A DNA stretch of 41,134 nt from Sulfurovum sp. (GTDB lineage: Bacteria > Campylobacterota > Campylobacteria > Campylobacterales > Sulfurovaceae). The stretch's first letter is position 1, and every line of letters starts with the position of its first letter. Both the position numbers and the translations under genes were made by a program. The notes below the pieces were generated by a model that saw only the letters and a list, made by a program, of their open reading frames with translations, made no database searches and was not told where the DNA came from. The DNA lies in contig DYLZ01000005.1 in NCBI GenBank assembly GCA_020721775.1, positions 1-41,134 on the forward strand. The letters run 5' to 3'. Shown piece by piece: positions 19,497-27,940 of the stretch.

Positions 19497-19700
19497 ATCA
19501 ACCCCTTTTAAGATAATGGGACTTCTCCCTATTATGCAGACATATTACCCTAAAGTTGTTTAAAGTGCTTTGTTTTATTTGTTACTTTTTTGAACTTGTA
19601 TTTTTGTGATGTAACTATGTGAAACAGATTCTTTTAGAATTAAAATCTGTTGGAAGTTTGATGAGATTACTGAGGATTTCATGGATAAATATTTCAGATC

Positions 19701-19742
19701 TTGATGTAGGTCAATATTATAAATAAAAAAACTTGTTATAGT
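19701..19742 (+). promoter_or_regulatory. Predicted FNR/CRP-family class II promoter for the DUF2249 operon
   Basis: TTGATGTAGGTCAA at 19701-19714 (consensus TTGAT-N4-ATCAA, one mismatch). Extended -10 TGT-TATAGT with hexamer at 19737-19742. Box centre at 19707.5 lies about 41.5 nt upstream of an inferred TSS near 19749. Confidence 0.6.
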
Positions 19743-19778
19743 TTGTTCTGTTAAATTCAACAATAGGAGAAATATAAT

Positions 19779-20129
19779 ATGCAAACTATAATCAAACCCG
19801 CAGAGGCAGAAGAATTTATGCCGCAAGGAGCTACGGTTCCTTTTTTTAAATATCAAATGGGAGAAGATCAGATCGTTGAATTTGATACTTCCAAATGCGG
19901 TCCGCCTGAACCGATGGTCAATGCAATGATCGGACTTAAAATGGTTGATGAACACACCAAACTTTTAATGATCAATCATAAAAAACCGATGGGCTTGCTT
20001 GATAAAATAGGAGAAAACTATAATATCGAATCTGCAAAGATGGATGACGGAAGGATACAGCTGCTTTTTTCCTATAGTCATGGAAAAAGCGAAAATGCCG
20101 ATCTTAGTAATAGCACTTGCCATGGATAA
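19779..20129 (+). CDS. DUF2249-like small protein with C-terminal STCHG tail
   Basis: 116 aa; VEFDTSKCGPPEPMVNAMIGLKMVDEHTKLLMINHKKPMGLLDKIGENYNIESAKMDDGRIQLLFSY resembles the PPEPM/short alpha-beta pattern of DUF2249; good SD (AGGAG). Confidence 0.65.
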   Translation: MQTIIKPAEAEEFMPQGATVPFFKYQMGEDQIVEFDTSKCGPPEPMVNAMIGLKMVDEHTKLLMINHKKPMGLLDKIGENYNIESAKMDDGRIQLLFSYSHGKSENADLSNSTCHG

Positions 20130-20136
20130 TCATTAG

Positions 20137-21372
20137 ATGTTTAATGTTTCAAAAGATTATGCACCTCCATTTGGGATGATCGCACCTTTTTTTAAGATGG
20201 GATCATTCTTTTATATAATGGGTATAATTTTTTTATTCTTTATAAAATCCGATTTTTCACATAATGATTTAAATCTATTGGCTTTGGTTCATTGGTATCT
20301 TTTGGGTTTTGTGATGATGATAATTTTTGGAGCTATGGCGCAATTAATACCGGTCGTAATGGAAGTTGGACATTTCAGTATCGATCTATATCGTCTTATC
20401 TGGCCTTTTTTGACAATAGGTACTTTTTTGATGGGGATCGGATTTCTTGTTTCCCCTAAAATCCTGCCATATGGAGGTCTATTAGTAATTGTTTCTATGT
20501 CAATATTTTTATATGATACGATTATGACACTCAGACATGTGGAACATATCTCGCTAACGGTCAAAACGGTTGCGGTTTCAAGCTTATTCCTTTCTTTGGG
20601 TATTTTTTCCGGTTTTATGATGGCTTTGGGAATTGGAGAGGGGCTTGGTATCGATATGGATAAATGGTTAGATATTCATGTCGTGTTCGTCTTGGGAGGA
20701 TATGTTACATTAACTATTATGGGGCTGTCCATTATTTTATTGCCAATGTTCGGTCTTTCTCACGGTTTTGACGAAACTCCTATCAAACGCGCATTTTGGC
20801 TGATGGTAGCAGGAGTGTCCGGATATTCGATCACAAGATTTTTAGGTACAGTTCAATGGGGAGAATTGTTGTCTCTATTGGTTATTTTTATATCGGTATG
20901 GTTTTATTTATATCAAATAATGATTATCTATCGCTCCAGAGCGAGAAAAGAGAATGACATCTGGGCAAAATCCATGTATTTTGGCTACGGATCACTTGCA
21001 TCGGCATTGATTTTAGGGATGATAAATATTTTAGTCCACTCTGAACAGCTTTTACTTGCTGCAGGATGGTTTGTGATCATGGGATTTTTTACATTCCTGA
21101 TCACCGGGCATCTTTATAAGATCATACCTTTTTTGGTTTGGTTTGAGCGGTTTAGCCCTTTAGTGGGCAAAGAAAAAGTGCCTATGCTTCATGAGATGTA
21201 TCCCAAAAAAGTAGCCCAGTACGAATTTGTGTTTTCCTCTTTGGGCGTGGTCATTGGAGGTTTGGGTCTTTTATTAGGAAATGATACACTGTTTAAAGTG
21301 GGAATATCTTTAATGGTGGTAGGCGGAGGATGTATGTTTTACAGTGTTAAATGGATGATGAATTATAAATAA
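20137..21372 (+). CDS. Polytopic membrane protein, NnrS-like / heme-copper-oxidase-subunit-I-like
   Basis: 411 aa, about 12 hydrophobic segments with conserved-looking His in helices (LALVHWYLLGFVMMIIFGAMAQLIPVVMEVGHF; DIHVVFVLGGYVTLTIMGLSIILLPMFGLSHGF; LITGHLYKIIPFLVWFERF). Confidence 0.55.
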   Translation: MFNVSKDYAPPFGMIAPFFKMGSFFYIMGIIFLFFIKSDFSHNDLNLLALVHWYLLGFVMMIIFGAMAQLIPVVMEVGHFSIDLYRLIWPFLTIGTFLMGIGFLVSPKILPYGGLLVIVSMSIFLYDTIMTLRHVEHISLTVKTVAVSSLFLSLGIFSGFMMALGIGEGLGIDMDKWLDIHVVFVLGGYVTLTIMGLSIILLPMFGLSHGFDETPIKRAFWLMVAGVSGYSITRFLGTVQWGELLSLLVIFISVWFYLYQIMIIYRSRARKENDIWAKSMYFGYGSLASALILGMINILVHSEQLLLAAGWFVIMGFFTFLITGHLYKIIPFLVWFERFSPLVGKEKVPMLHEMYPKKVAQYEFVFSSLGVVIGGLGLLLGNDTLFKVGISLMVVGGGCMFYSVKWMMNYK

Positions 21373-21382
21373 AGGAAAGAAT

Positions 21383-21703
21383 ATGTGTACAATCACAAAA
21401 GATCAGGTTTACAAAGCTATCAGTACTGTCATTGATCCGGAAGTAGGTTTTAATCTTGTAGAGATGGGACTTATATATGATGTCATGATTGAGGAGTCAT
21501 GCAATGTAAAAGTGGTCATGACGCTTTCAACAAGAGGATGTCCATTGCATCAGATGATCACCCAATGGGTGCGTGAGGCAGTAGAGCGTATAGAGGGAGT
21601 GGGTATCGTAGAAATAGACATTGTTTGGGAGCCTGCTTGGAATATCTCAATGGCAGACGAAAGAGTGAAGGCTGCACTCGGCGGTGGCGGAACAATGTGG
21701 TAA
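21383..21703 (+). CDS. DUF59/MIP18-family (PaaD/SufT-like) metal-sulfur cluster assembly factor
   Basis: 106 aa; VYKAISTVIDPEVGFNLVEMGLIYDV..., VVMTLSTRGCPLHQMI; SD aaaggaaag. Confidence 0.85.
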   Translation: MCTITKDQVYKAISTVIDPEVGFNLVEMGLIYDVMIEESCNVKVVMTLSTRGCPLHQMITQWVREAVERIEGVGIVEIDIVWEPAWNISMADERVKAALGGGGTMW

Positions 21704-21749
21704 TAAAATAGGTATGGCATTTATGCGATATTTTTAAATAAAAAATAAT

Positions 21750-23132
21750 CTAAACGCCGATAACGCTCTTTATATCTCCTGCTATACTCTCGGCCTTTGT
21801 TCCAAGAACTATTTGGAGTGAATTTTTATCAGCTCTTATAATGCCGCTCGCACCCAATCTTTTTAACATATCATCATCGGCTAATGAGGCGTCTTTTAAA
21901 CTCATTCTAAGTCTTGTTATACAAGCGCTTGTCTCTATGATATTTTCAGCTCCGCCTAAAGCTTTTATAAACTCATAAGTTTTATCACAGCTATTGATAA
22001 CGGTGTCTGCTTGCTCATCTTCATCTTTAAATAGATTTAGCTTAAATATTCCCAAAACAAAATATGTGACAAAGAAGTAGATCAGACCAAACGCAATGCC
22101 AAGAGGAATAATAAGAAGAGAATTTTGACCTAATTTATAATTTATAATATAGTCTATAAGTCCGGCTGAAAATCCAAACCCCATATGAATATTAAGAAGC
22201 TGCGCTACAGCCATTGCCAATCCTGTAAGCAATGCATGAATGACAAAAAGTACAGGTGTGGCAAAAATAAACATAAATTCCAGCGGCTCGGTGATCCCTG
22301 TCAAAAATGATGTAAATGCCACTCCTGCAAGCAATGCGCCTGCTTTTTTTCTACTCTCCTTTGGTACTCTTAGATACATTGCAAATGCCATAGCAGGAAG
22401 ACCGAACATCATAACTGCATAAAATCCGGACATATAAAAACCTGCACTTTTATCGCCTGCAAAAAATCTATGCAAATCGCCATTTGCAACTGTTGCTACG
22501 CCGTCTTTCATAAATTCAAAATCACCCAGCTGAAACCAAAAAACACTATTTAGTATATGGTGCAAACCTATCGGTATCAAAAGTCTATTTAGCGTACCGA
22601 ACAAAAATGTGCCAAATGCGCCAAGATCTATTATAAAATGGGAAAAACTATCTATTGCACTACCTGCAAAATGCCAAAAATATCCGGCAATAACGCCTAC
22701 TATTATAGCGCTCAAGGTTGTAATGATCGGAATAAATCTCTTGCCTCCAAAAAATCCCAAAAACTCAGGCAGCTTAATCTCATGAAATTTGTTATAAAGC
22801 GTACCTGCGATCACCCCCATGATGATACCTATAAAAACTCCCATTTTGAGATTTTCATCGATACCGAGATAAACTGCCTTTGCCGCAATTACCCCCACTG
22901 CTCCGCTTAATGCCGCCGTGCCGTCATTGTTCTTTGCAAGCCCGTATGCTATACCGATACCAAAAAGCAGATCAAGATTGTTAAATATACTCTCTCCTGC
23001 AATTTTGGCAATTTTAGCTATATCGCCGTCAAAAATATCCCCAAATCCAAGTCGGAGCAAAAGCGCCGCAATCGGCAATACTGCTATCGGCATCATAAGG
23101 GCTTTGCCTATTCGTTGCAAAAAATTAAACAT
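21750..23132 (-). CDS. PTS glucose/N-acetylglucosamine-family IICB component
   Basis: 460 aa; MFNFLQRIGKALMMPIAVLPIAALLLRLG (NagE/PtsG IIC start), GITEPLEFMFIFATPVLFVIHALLTG, C-terminal IIB ETSACITRLRMSLKD with active-site Cys. Confidence 0.9.
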   Translation of the reverse strand: MFNFLQRIGKALMMPIAVLPIAALLLRLGFGDIFDGDIAKIAKIAGESIFNNLDLLFGIGIAYGLAKNNDGTAALSGAVGVIAAKAVYLGIDENLKMGVFIGIIMGVIAGTLYNKFHEIKLPEFLGFFGGKRFIPIITTLSAIIVGVIAGYFWHFAGSAIDSFSHFIIDLGAFGTFLFGTLNRLLIPIGLHHILNSVFWFQLGDFEFMKDGVATVANGDLHRFFAGDKSAGFYMSGFYAVMMFGLPAMAFAMYLRVPKESRKKAGALLAGVAFTSFLTGITEPLEFMFIFATPVLFVIHALLTGLAMAVAQLLNIHMGFGFSAGLIDYIINYKLGQNSLLIIPLGIAFGLIYFFVTYFVLGIFKLNLFKDEDEQADTVINSCDKTYEFIKALGGAENIIETSACITRLRMSLKDASLADDDMLKRLGASGIIRADKNSLQIVLGTKAESIAGDIKSVIGV

Positions 23133-24927
23133 TTCTGATCCTTGATTTTATAGATGGAACCATTTTTGAAGGAACGCTTAGAGCTTCAAAACCGATATTT
23201 AGAAGTCTTTCTATAGCCCCCTTATCACTTGCCAGCTCACCGCAAATACTAACCGGCTTTGATGACTTTGAAATAACCAAGCTCAAAGCATCAAAAAGCG
23301 CATTTGAATATGGGTCAATTTTAAGCGTTTTATGGGTTCTATCTATCGCAAAAAGATATTGAGAGAGATCATTTGTGCCAATTGAATAAAAATCAACTAC
23401 TTTATTGAACTCTTCAAGTAAAAATAACACTGACGGCACTTCTATCATGATGCCGAAACTTACATTTTCTAAACTGAGTTTATTTTCTTGCGCGATCTTT
23501 AGAGCAAGCTCTTTTGCTTCCATGAATTCATCAACCGCAGCGACCATGGGAAACATTATCTTTAACTCTTTTTTTCTTTTTGCGCTAAGAATAGATAAGA
23601 GCTGTTCACTCATAAGCTCTTTATGAGTTTTTAAAAGCCTGATGCCCCTTACGCCTAAAAATGGATTTTGCTCCGCCTCCAAAGATATATATGGCAATGA
23701 TTTGTCTCCGCCGATATCAAGAGTTCTGATCGTTACCTCATCAAACAGCTCAAAAATTTCACTGTATGCCCTAATTTGTTCATCAACGGTTGGTTTTTTT
23801 TCTTGAAATAAAAATTCACTTCTTAGAAGTCCTATACCGTCACATCCAAAGTACAAAGCTTCTTTTGCACTTTGTACATCTGCTATGTTTGCTTGAACTT
23901 TGATCGTTTTGCCTGTTTTTGTATCTGCGCGTTTATGTCTGCTGTCAAATTCGAGTAAATCTTTATCGATATTTTTGCTTATCTCTTCTTTTACTTTTAG
24001 CAAATCATGCTCACTAGGCTCGACAATCAAACATCCGTTTGACGCATCTAGTATAACAACATCATTTAATATTTCTATACTCTTATCAATACTAATGGTC
24101 GGAATTTTATGACTTCTAAGTAAAAGTGCTACATGGCTTCTTGGAGGTAAATTTTTGACAACCGCACCTTTGATGGAATAATTTGAAAGTTTAACAATAT
24201 CACTAGGAAGCAGCTCGTCTGCGATGATTATAAAATCATCTTTTGGAAATTCTACATTTTTTTCACCGCTCATAATTGCTTTTATGGAGTTTAGCAAATC
24301 TTTATAATCTGCCGTCTTTGCTTCATGTTCGCTTCCGGCAATGGCTTCTATCGCTTCGTTAACGGCGCTTTCAAACTCTTCAAAAGATGTTTTTGGCAAA
24401 CTCTCCAATAATGCTTTTTGTGCCATAAATATATCATTGTCATCTATTGACGCTAAGTTATCCAGTGTTTGCATATAAGCATTGTCAAAAGTTTGTTTTT
24501 CGACAACATTATTTTCATTATTTCTTTGCCAAAAATAAGGCTTTCCAAGACCTAAACCATTGCTTATAGTATTGCCTTTTATCGTTTTGCCTTGAAAATC
24601 AAATGACTTATTTGAAATGCTTTGTGTGTCATCTGCTTTTTCATTTGTCAATGTTAATAAAAAATTGACAATTTTATCAACTACCGCCCTACCGTTTTTA
24701 CCACCTGCCATCACCTCTATCTCATCGCCGTCTTTTAATCCTAAGGCTAAAATTTTATTCATATCTTTAGCATCTATTTTATTTTTATCTAAAGCGATAA
24801 ATACTTTACCGTTATGGCTTTTAGCAATTGATGCTATCATAGCGCTTGGCCTCAGATGAATGCCATGAGGCGCATTTAGTTTTACTTTTGAAATTTCGTT
24901 TTTTGAAAATAGGTCAAGAATATTCAT
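23125..24927 (-). CDS. HPr-Enzyme I fusion of the phosphotransferase system
   Basis: N-terminal HPr (NAPHGIHLRPSAMIASIA...), then EI: PPRSHVALLLRSHKIPTISI (His site), GCDGIGLLRSEFLF, QNPFLGVRGIRLL, FYSIGTNDLSQYLFAIDR, ICGELASD. Confidence 0.93.
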   Translation of the reverse strand: MNILDLFSKNEISKVKLNAPHGIHLRPSAMIASIAKSHNGKVFIALDKNKIDAKDMNKILALGLKDGDEIEVMAGGKNGRAVVDKIVNFLLTLTNEKADDTQSISNKSFDFQGKTIKGNTISNGLGLGKPYFWQRNNENNVVEKQTFDNAYMQTLDNLASIDDNDIFMAQKALLESLPKTSFEEFESAVNEAIEAIAGSEHEAKTADYKDLLNSIKAIMSGEKNVEFPKDDFIIIADELLPSDIVKLSNYSIKGAVVKNLPPRSHVALLLRSHKIPTISIDKSIEILNDVVILDASNGCLIVEPSEHDLLKVKEEISKNIDKDLLEFDSRHKRADTKTGKTIKVQANIADVQSAKEALYFGCDGIGLLRSEFLFQEKKPTVDEQIRAYSEIFELFDEVTIRTLDIGGDKSLPYISLEAEQNPFLGVRGIRLLKTHKELMSEQLLSILSAKRKKELKIMFPMVAAVDEFMEAKELALKIAQENKLSLENVSFGIMIEVPSVLFLLEEFNKVVDFYSIGTNDLSQYLFAIDRTHKTLKIDPYSNALFDALSLVISKSSKPVSICGELASDKGAIERLLNIGFEALSVPSKMVPSIKSRIRNV

Positions 24928-24933
24928 TGGACG

Positions 24934-24939
24934 ATTATA
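24934..24939 (-). promoter_or_regulatory. -10 element (TGG-TATAAT) very close to the HPr-EI ATG
   Basis: Minus strand ...TTTGGTATAATCGTCCAATG; perfect TATAAT with extended TGn, 6 nt before the ATG codon at 24927-24925. Confidence 0.5.
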
Positions 24940-25025
24940 CCAAATTTTTTATATCACCCACCTACTCACACTCACACTCATTGCTCAACAAATATTTCGC
25001 TACTTTTGAGCAATTCAAGCAGTTC

Positions 25026-25376
25026 TCAATCTCCCATTTCGCACGCTTTTCGTGCATCTTTAGTTGCATTTTTATAGTCACCTGCGCGAGAATAAGAAAC
25101 GCCTCTATTGATAATAGTTCCCAGATTGTTTGGCTTTATGCTCAAAGCTTGCGTATAATCATTTACCGCAGATCGGTAATCTTTCAGCTCATAATATACA
25201 ATTCCCCTATTGTTATATGCTTTTGCATTTTTAGGATTTGCAGATATTGCTTTGGTATACCATTCTATAGCTTGTGTAAAATTGCCCTTAGAGTACTCCC
25301 TGTCGCCTCGTATCATATAATTATCACTATAAGCAAACAGAGTCAACAGAAATACAAATAATATTTTTTCATACAA
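25026..25376 (-). CDS. Secreted TPR-repeat protein
   Basis: 116 aa; hydrophobic N-terminus MYEKILFVFLLTLFAYS then three TPR units (AKAYNNRGIVYYELKDYRSAVNDYTQALSIKPN). Confidence 0.8.
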   Translation of the reverse strand: MYEKILFVFLLTLFAYSDNYMIRGDREYSKGNFTQAIEWYTKAISANPKNAKAYNNRGIVYYELKDYRSAVNDYTQALSIKPNNLGTIINRGVSYSRAGDYKNATKDARKACEMGD

Positions 25377-25390
25377 ACCACTAGCTTTGA

Positions 25391-26005
25391 TCAGTATATC
25401 AGCGGCACAAAGGCAAAGCCGGTATACTCTTTGGACTCTATGCCTTGCGGTGTTTTTTTAAATTTAAATATAGAATTGCGTATAGGAATAACCAAACTTG
25501 CCCCTATATTCAATTGGTCAAAAAGCTCTTTTGGCAACTCTTCTGCGCTGGCAGAAACTAAGATGGCATCAAATGTTTTTCCTGGAATCCCAAGTTTATC
25601 GCCTGCTTTTTCTATACTGATATGAGGCATATTTAATTTTGCTATATTGTTTTTGCCTATCTCAACTAGCCTCTCAACCCTCTCTAACCCTTCAACTCTG
25701 CCGCTCTCTCCAACCAAATTTCCAAGCAGTCCTGTTGTCCATCCGGAACCTGAGCCTATATCAAGAACATGATCGCCCTTTTTTACCCCTAAAAGTTCTA
25801 ACATAAAAGCTACCGTTGACGGCTGAGATATAGTTTGACCTCCGCCTATAGGAAGCGGCCTATCCAGATACATATATTCTCCGTATTCGGCAGGAATGAA
25901 ATATTTTCTATCAATGGTTTCAAACGCTTTTTCGATCTCTTCTGAGCGCAAAACACCTCTTCTTTTCATGCCATCGATCAATTCTTTGTTAGTTTCATAA
26001 TTCAT
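25391..26005 (-). CDS. pcm: Protein-L-isoaspartate O-methyltransferase
   Basis: 204 aa; RPLPIGGGQTISQPSTVAFMLELL, HVLDIGSGSGWTTGLL. Confidence 0.92.
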   Translation of the reverse strand: MNYETNKELIDGMKRRGVLRSEEIEKAFETIDRKYFIPAEYGEYMYLDRPLPIGGGQTISQPSTVAFMLELLGVKKGDHVLDIGSGSGWTTGLLGNLVGESGRVEGLERVERLVEIGKNNIAKLNMPHISIEKAGDKLGIPGKTFDAILVSASAEELPKELFDQLNIGASLVIPIRNSIFKFKKTPQGIESKEYTGFAFVPLIY

Positions 26006-26008
26006 TTG

Positions 26009-26818
26009 CTATCCTTCTATAAAAGCAGCGCTCAAATATCCAACAACTGCACTTTTATCGCCGCTTGCATCTGCACTTGTACGATAATCAAGCAATTTTG
26101 ACTTTAATCCCATATTTTTAGCGGCTATTATCATTGCTTTTATTCCTATTTTTCCGCAAGCTTCACAACCTTTATCCAATATTTCGCTCTCCTCTTTTAC
26201 TATACCTTCCAAACAGATACCATCTAAGGTATTGGCTTTTTGAATATCATAATAGTGGCTTAGATCGGAACTTATCACGACAGCGCTGTTTTTATCAGAC
26301 AATATATATTCTATGACTTTTGACAAATCCTTACTCGACTCATCGCCATACACCATCTCAACTACACTACGATCATTCAAATAATGGGCAATAAAAGGCA
26401 TTTGCACCTCTGTGCTATGTTCATTGTGGGCATTTGGAGCAAATGACAAATTAAATCTATTTGACAACTCTTCGTTCAATTTATTGTCAATCTTTAAATT
26501 TCCAAATGGTGTTTCATAATGATCATATTTTGCAATACTTGTTCCTTTGAGATATACGCGATGGCTAGGGCCAATGACCACTACTTTTTTTATGTCTGAA
26601 TTTGCAAGCAGCCTAAAAGCAATATTTGCCGTAAAACCTGAATATACATATCCGGCGTGTGGAACTATTATTGCTTTTGGTTTCAAGTTTAAGATCTCTT
26701 TATCTGTTAAATATTCATCTAAAAGAGCGTTCCAATGATCTATCATCTTTAAAATTTCATTTGAATCAGCCGGATAGAATTGACCGCTAACTGCGCATTT
26801 TCGCACACTCATTTCCAA
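26009..26818 (-). CDS. amrB: MEMO1-family protein (AmmeMemoRadiSam system protein B)
   Basis: 269 aa; VSGQFYPADSNEIL, AIIVPHAGYVYSG, VVVIGPSHRVYLKG, AHNEHSTEVQMPFI, SSDLSHYYD. Confidence 0.9.
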   Translation of the reverse strand: MEMSVRKCAVSGQFYPADSNEILKMIDHWNALLDEYLTDKEILNLKPKAIIVPHAGYVYSGFTANIAFRLLANSDIKKVVVIGPSHRVYLKGTSIAKYDHYETPFGNLKIDNKLNEELSNRFNLSFAPNAHNEHSTEVQMPFIAHYLNDRSVVEMVYGDESSKDLSKVIEYILSDKNSAVVISSDLSHYYDIQKANTLDGICLEGIVKEESEILDKGCEACGKIGIKAMIIAAKNMGLKSKLLDYRTSADASGDKSAVVGYLSAAFIEG

Positions 26819-27795
26819 ACTCCTTTTATAAATTCACCACATTTTGGACACTTGGAATCAACTATTTTATTCTCACTTGCCATGTATCCGCTTCTATCGA
26901 TCAAAAGCTCCTTGCATTTTGGACAATATGTATTACCGTCACTCACAACATTTCCGAGATAAACATATTTTAATCCATCTTTTTTGCCTATCTCTTTGGC
27001 GCGATTAAGTGTATCTAAGCCGGTCCGTTTAGTGTCAAGCATTTTATAATCAGGATGAAATGCGCTCAAATGCCAAGGCACATCAGCGCCTAGGTCTTTG
27101 GCTATAAATTCTGCCATTTCATTCAAGTCTTCATCACTATCATTTTGTCCTTCTATTATGAGAGTGGTAACCTCTACCCAAATTCCGGCTTTTACCATCA
27201 GTCTCAGCGTATCCTTGACCTCTTCGAGCCCGCCTTTTAATATTTTTTTATAATACTCTTTATCCCAGCTCTTAAGGTCAATGTTCGCGGCATCAACCCA
27301 GCTTTTCATATCTTCGATCATTTCCGGAGATTCAAAGCCATTACTGACAAAAATATTTTTGATGCCATGCTTCGCAGCTATCATACCTATATCTTTTGCA
27401 TATGGATAAAATATTGTAGGTTCGCTATATGTATATGCTATAGATGCGGCATTATGTTTAAGCGCTAATTCAACCATTTGCTCCGGAGTAACTACAATAT
27501 TTTCGTTTACATTTTTTTCTTGCGATATATCCCAATTTTGACAAAATGGGCATTTAAAATTACATCCAACTGTTCCGAATGAAAGTGCAGTGCTTCCCGG
27601 TAAAAAATGATATAGAGGCTTTTTTTCTATCGGATCTACATTTATGGCTATCGGATGAGAATATACCAAATTTACAAGCTCACCATTTTGGTTTTTATTT
27701 ACGCCGCATATCCCAACTTGCCCTTCCTTTAATTTGCAATAATGCCTGCACAACCGGCAAACTATATGGTTTCCTTCTTCTTTATAATATTTCAT
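26809..27795 (-). CDS. amrS: AmmeMemoRadiSam system radical SAM enzyme
   Basis: 328 aa; CRLCRHYCKLKEGQVGICGVN, GTVGCNFKCPFCQNWDISQ (CxxxCxxC), AYTYSEPTIFYPYA; SD AAGGAGG. Confidence 0.93.
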   Translation of the reverse strand: MKYYKEEGNHIVCRLCRHYCKLKEGQVGICGVNKNQNGELVNLVYSHPIAINVDPIEKKPLYHFLPGSTALSFGTVGCNFKCPFCQNWDISQEKNVNENIVVTPEQMVELALKHNAASIAYTYSEPTIFYPYAKDIGMIAAKHGIKNIFVSNGFESPEMIEDMKSWVDAANIDLKSWDKEYYKKILKGGLEEVKDTLRLMVKAGIWVEVTTLIIEGQNDSDEDLNEMAEFIAKDLGADVPWHLSAFHPDYKMLDTKRTGLDTLNRAKEIGKKDGLKYVYLGNVVSDGNTYCPKCKELLIDRSGYMASENKIVDSKCPKCGEFIKGVWK

Positions 27796-27862
27796 TAATT
27801 AGCCTCCTTAACTAAAATAACTTTATATTCTCACGCTAAATGTTATAATATAGCTTTTTAGT

Positions 27863-27890
27863 ATCTTTGTCAATATCTTTGTCAATATCT
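27863..27890. repeat. Short tandem repeat (ATCTTTGTCAAT)x2 + ATCT
   Basis: ATCTTTGTCAAT at 27863-27874 and 27875-27886, then ATCT; in the divergent intergenic region between amrS and the AAA+ gene. Confidence 0.8.
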
Positions 27891-27940
27891 ATGATGTAAA
27901 CTTATTTTTGATACAATAAATAAATTTAAAAGGAAAAAAC

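Noticed and set aside
19575-19955. 126-aa minus-strand ORF over the DUF2249 promoter and gene
   Set aside because: Antisense to a better supported gene with SD and promoter; composition (Phe/His/Ser-rich) looks non-coding.
24846-25361. 171-aa plus-strand ORF
   Set aside because: Covers the PTS/TPR intergenic region and is antisense to the TPR gene, whose repeats are clear.
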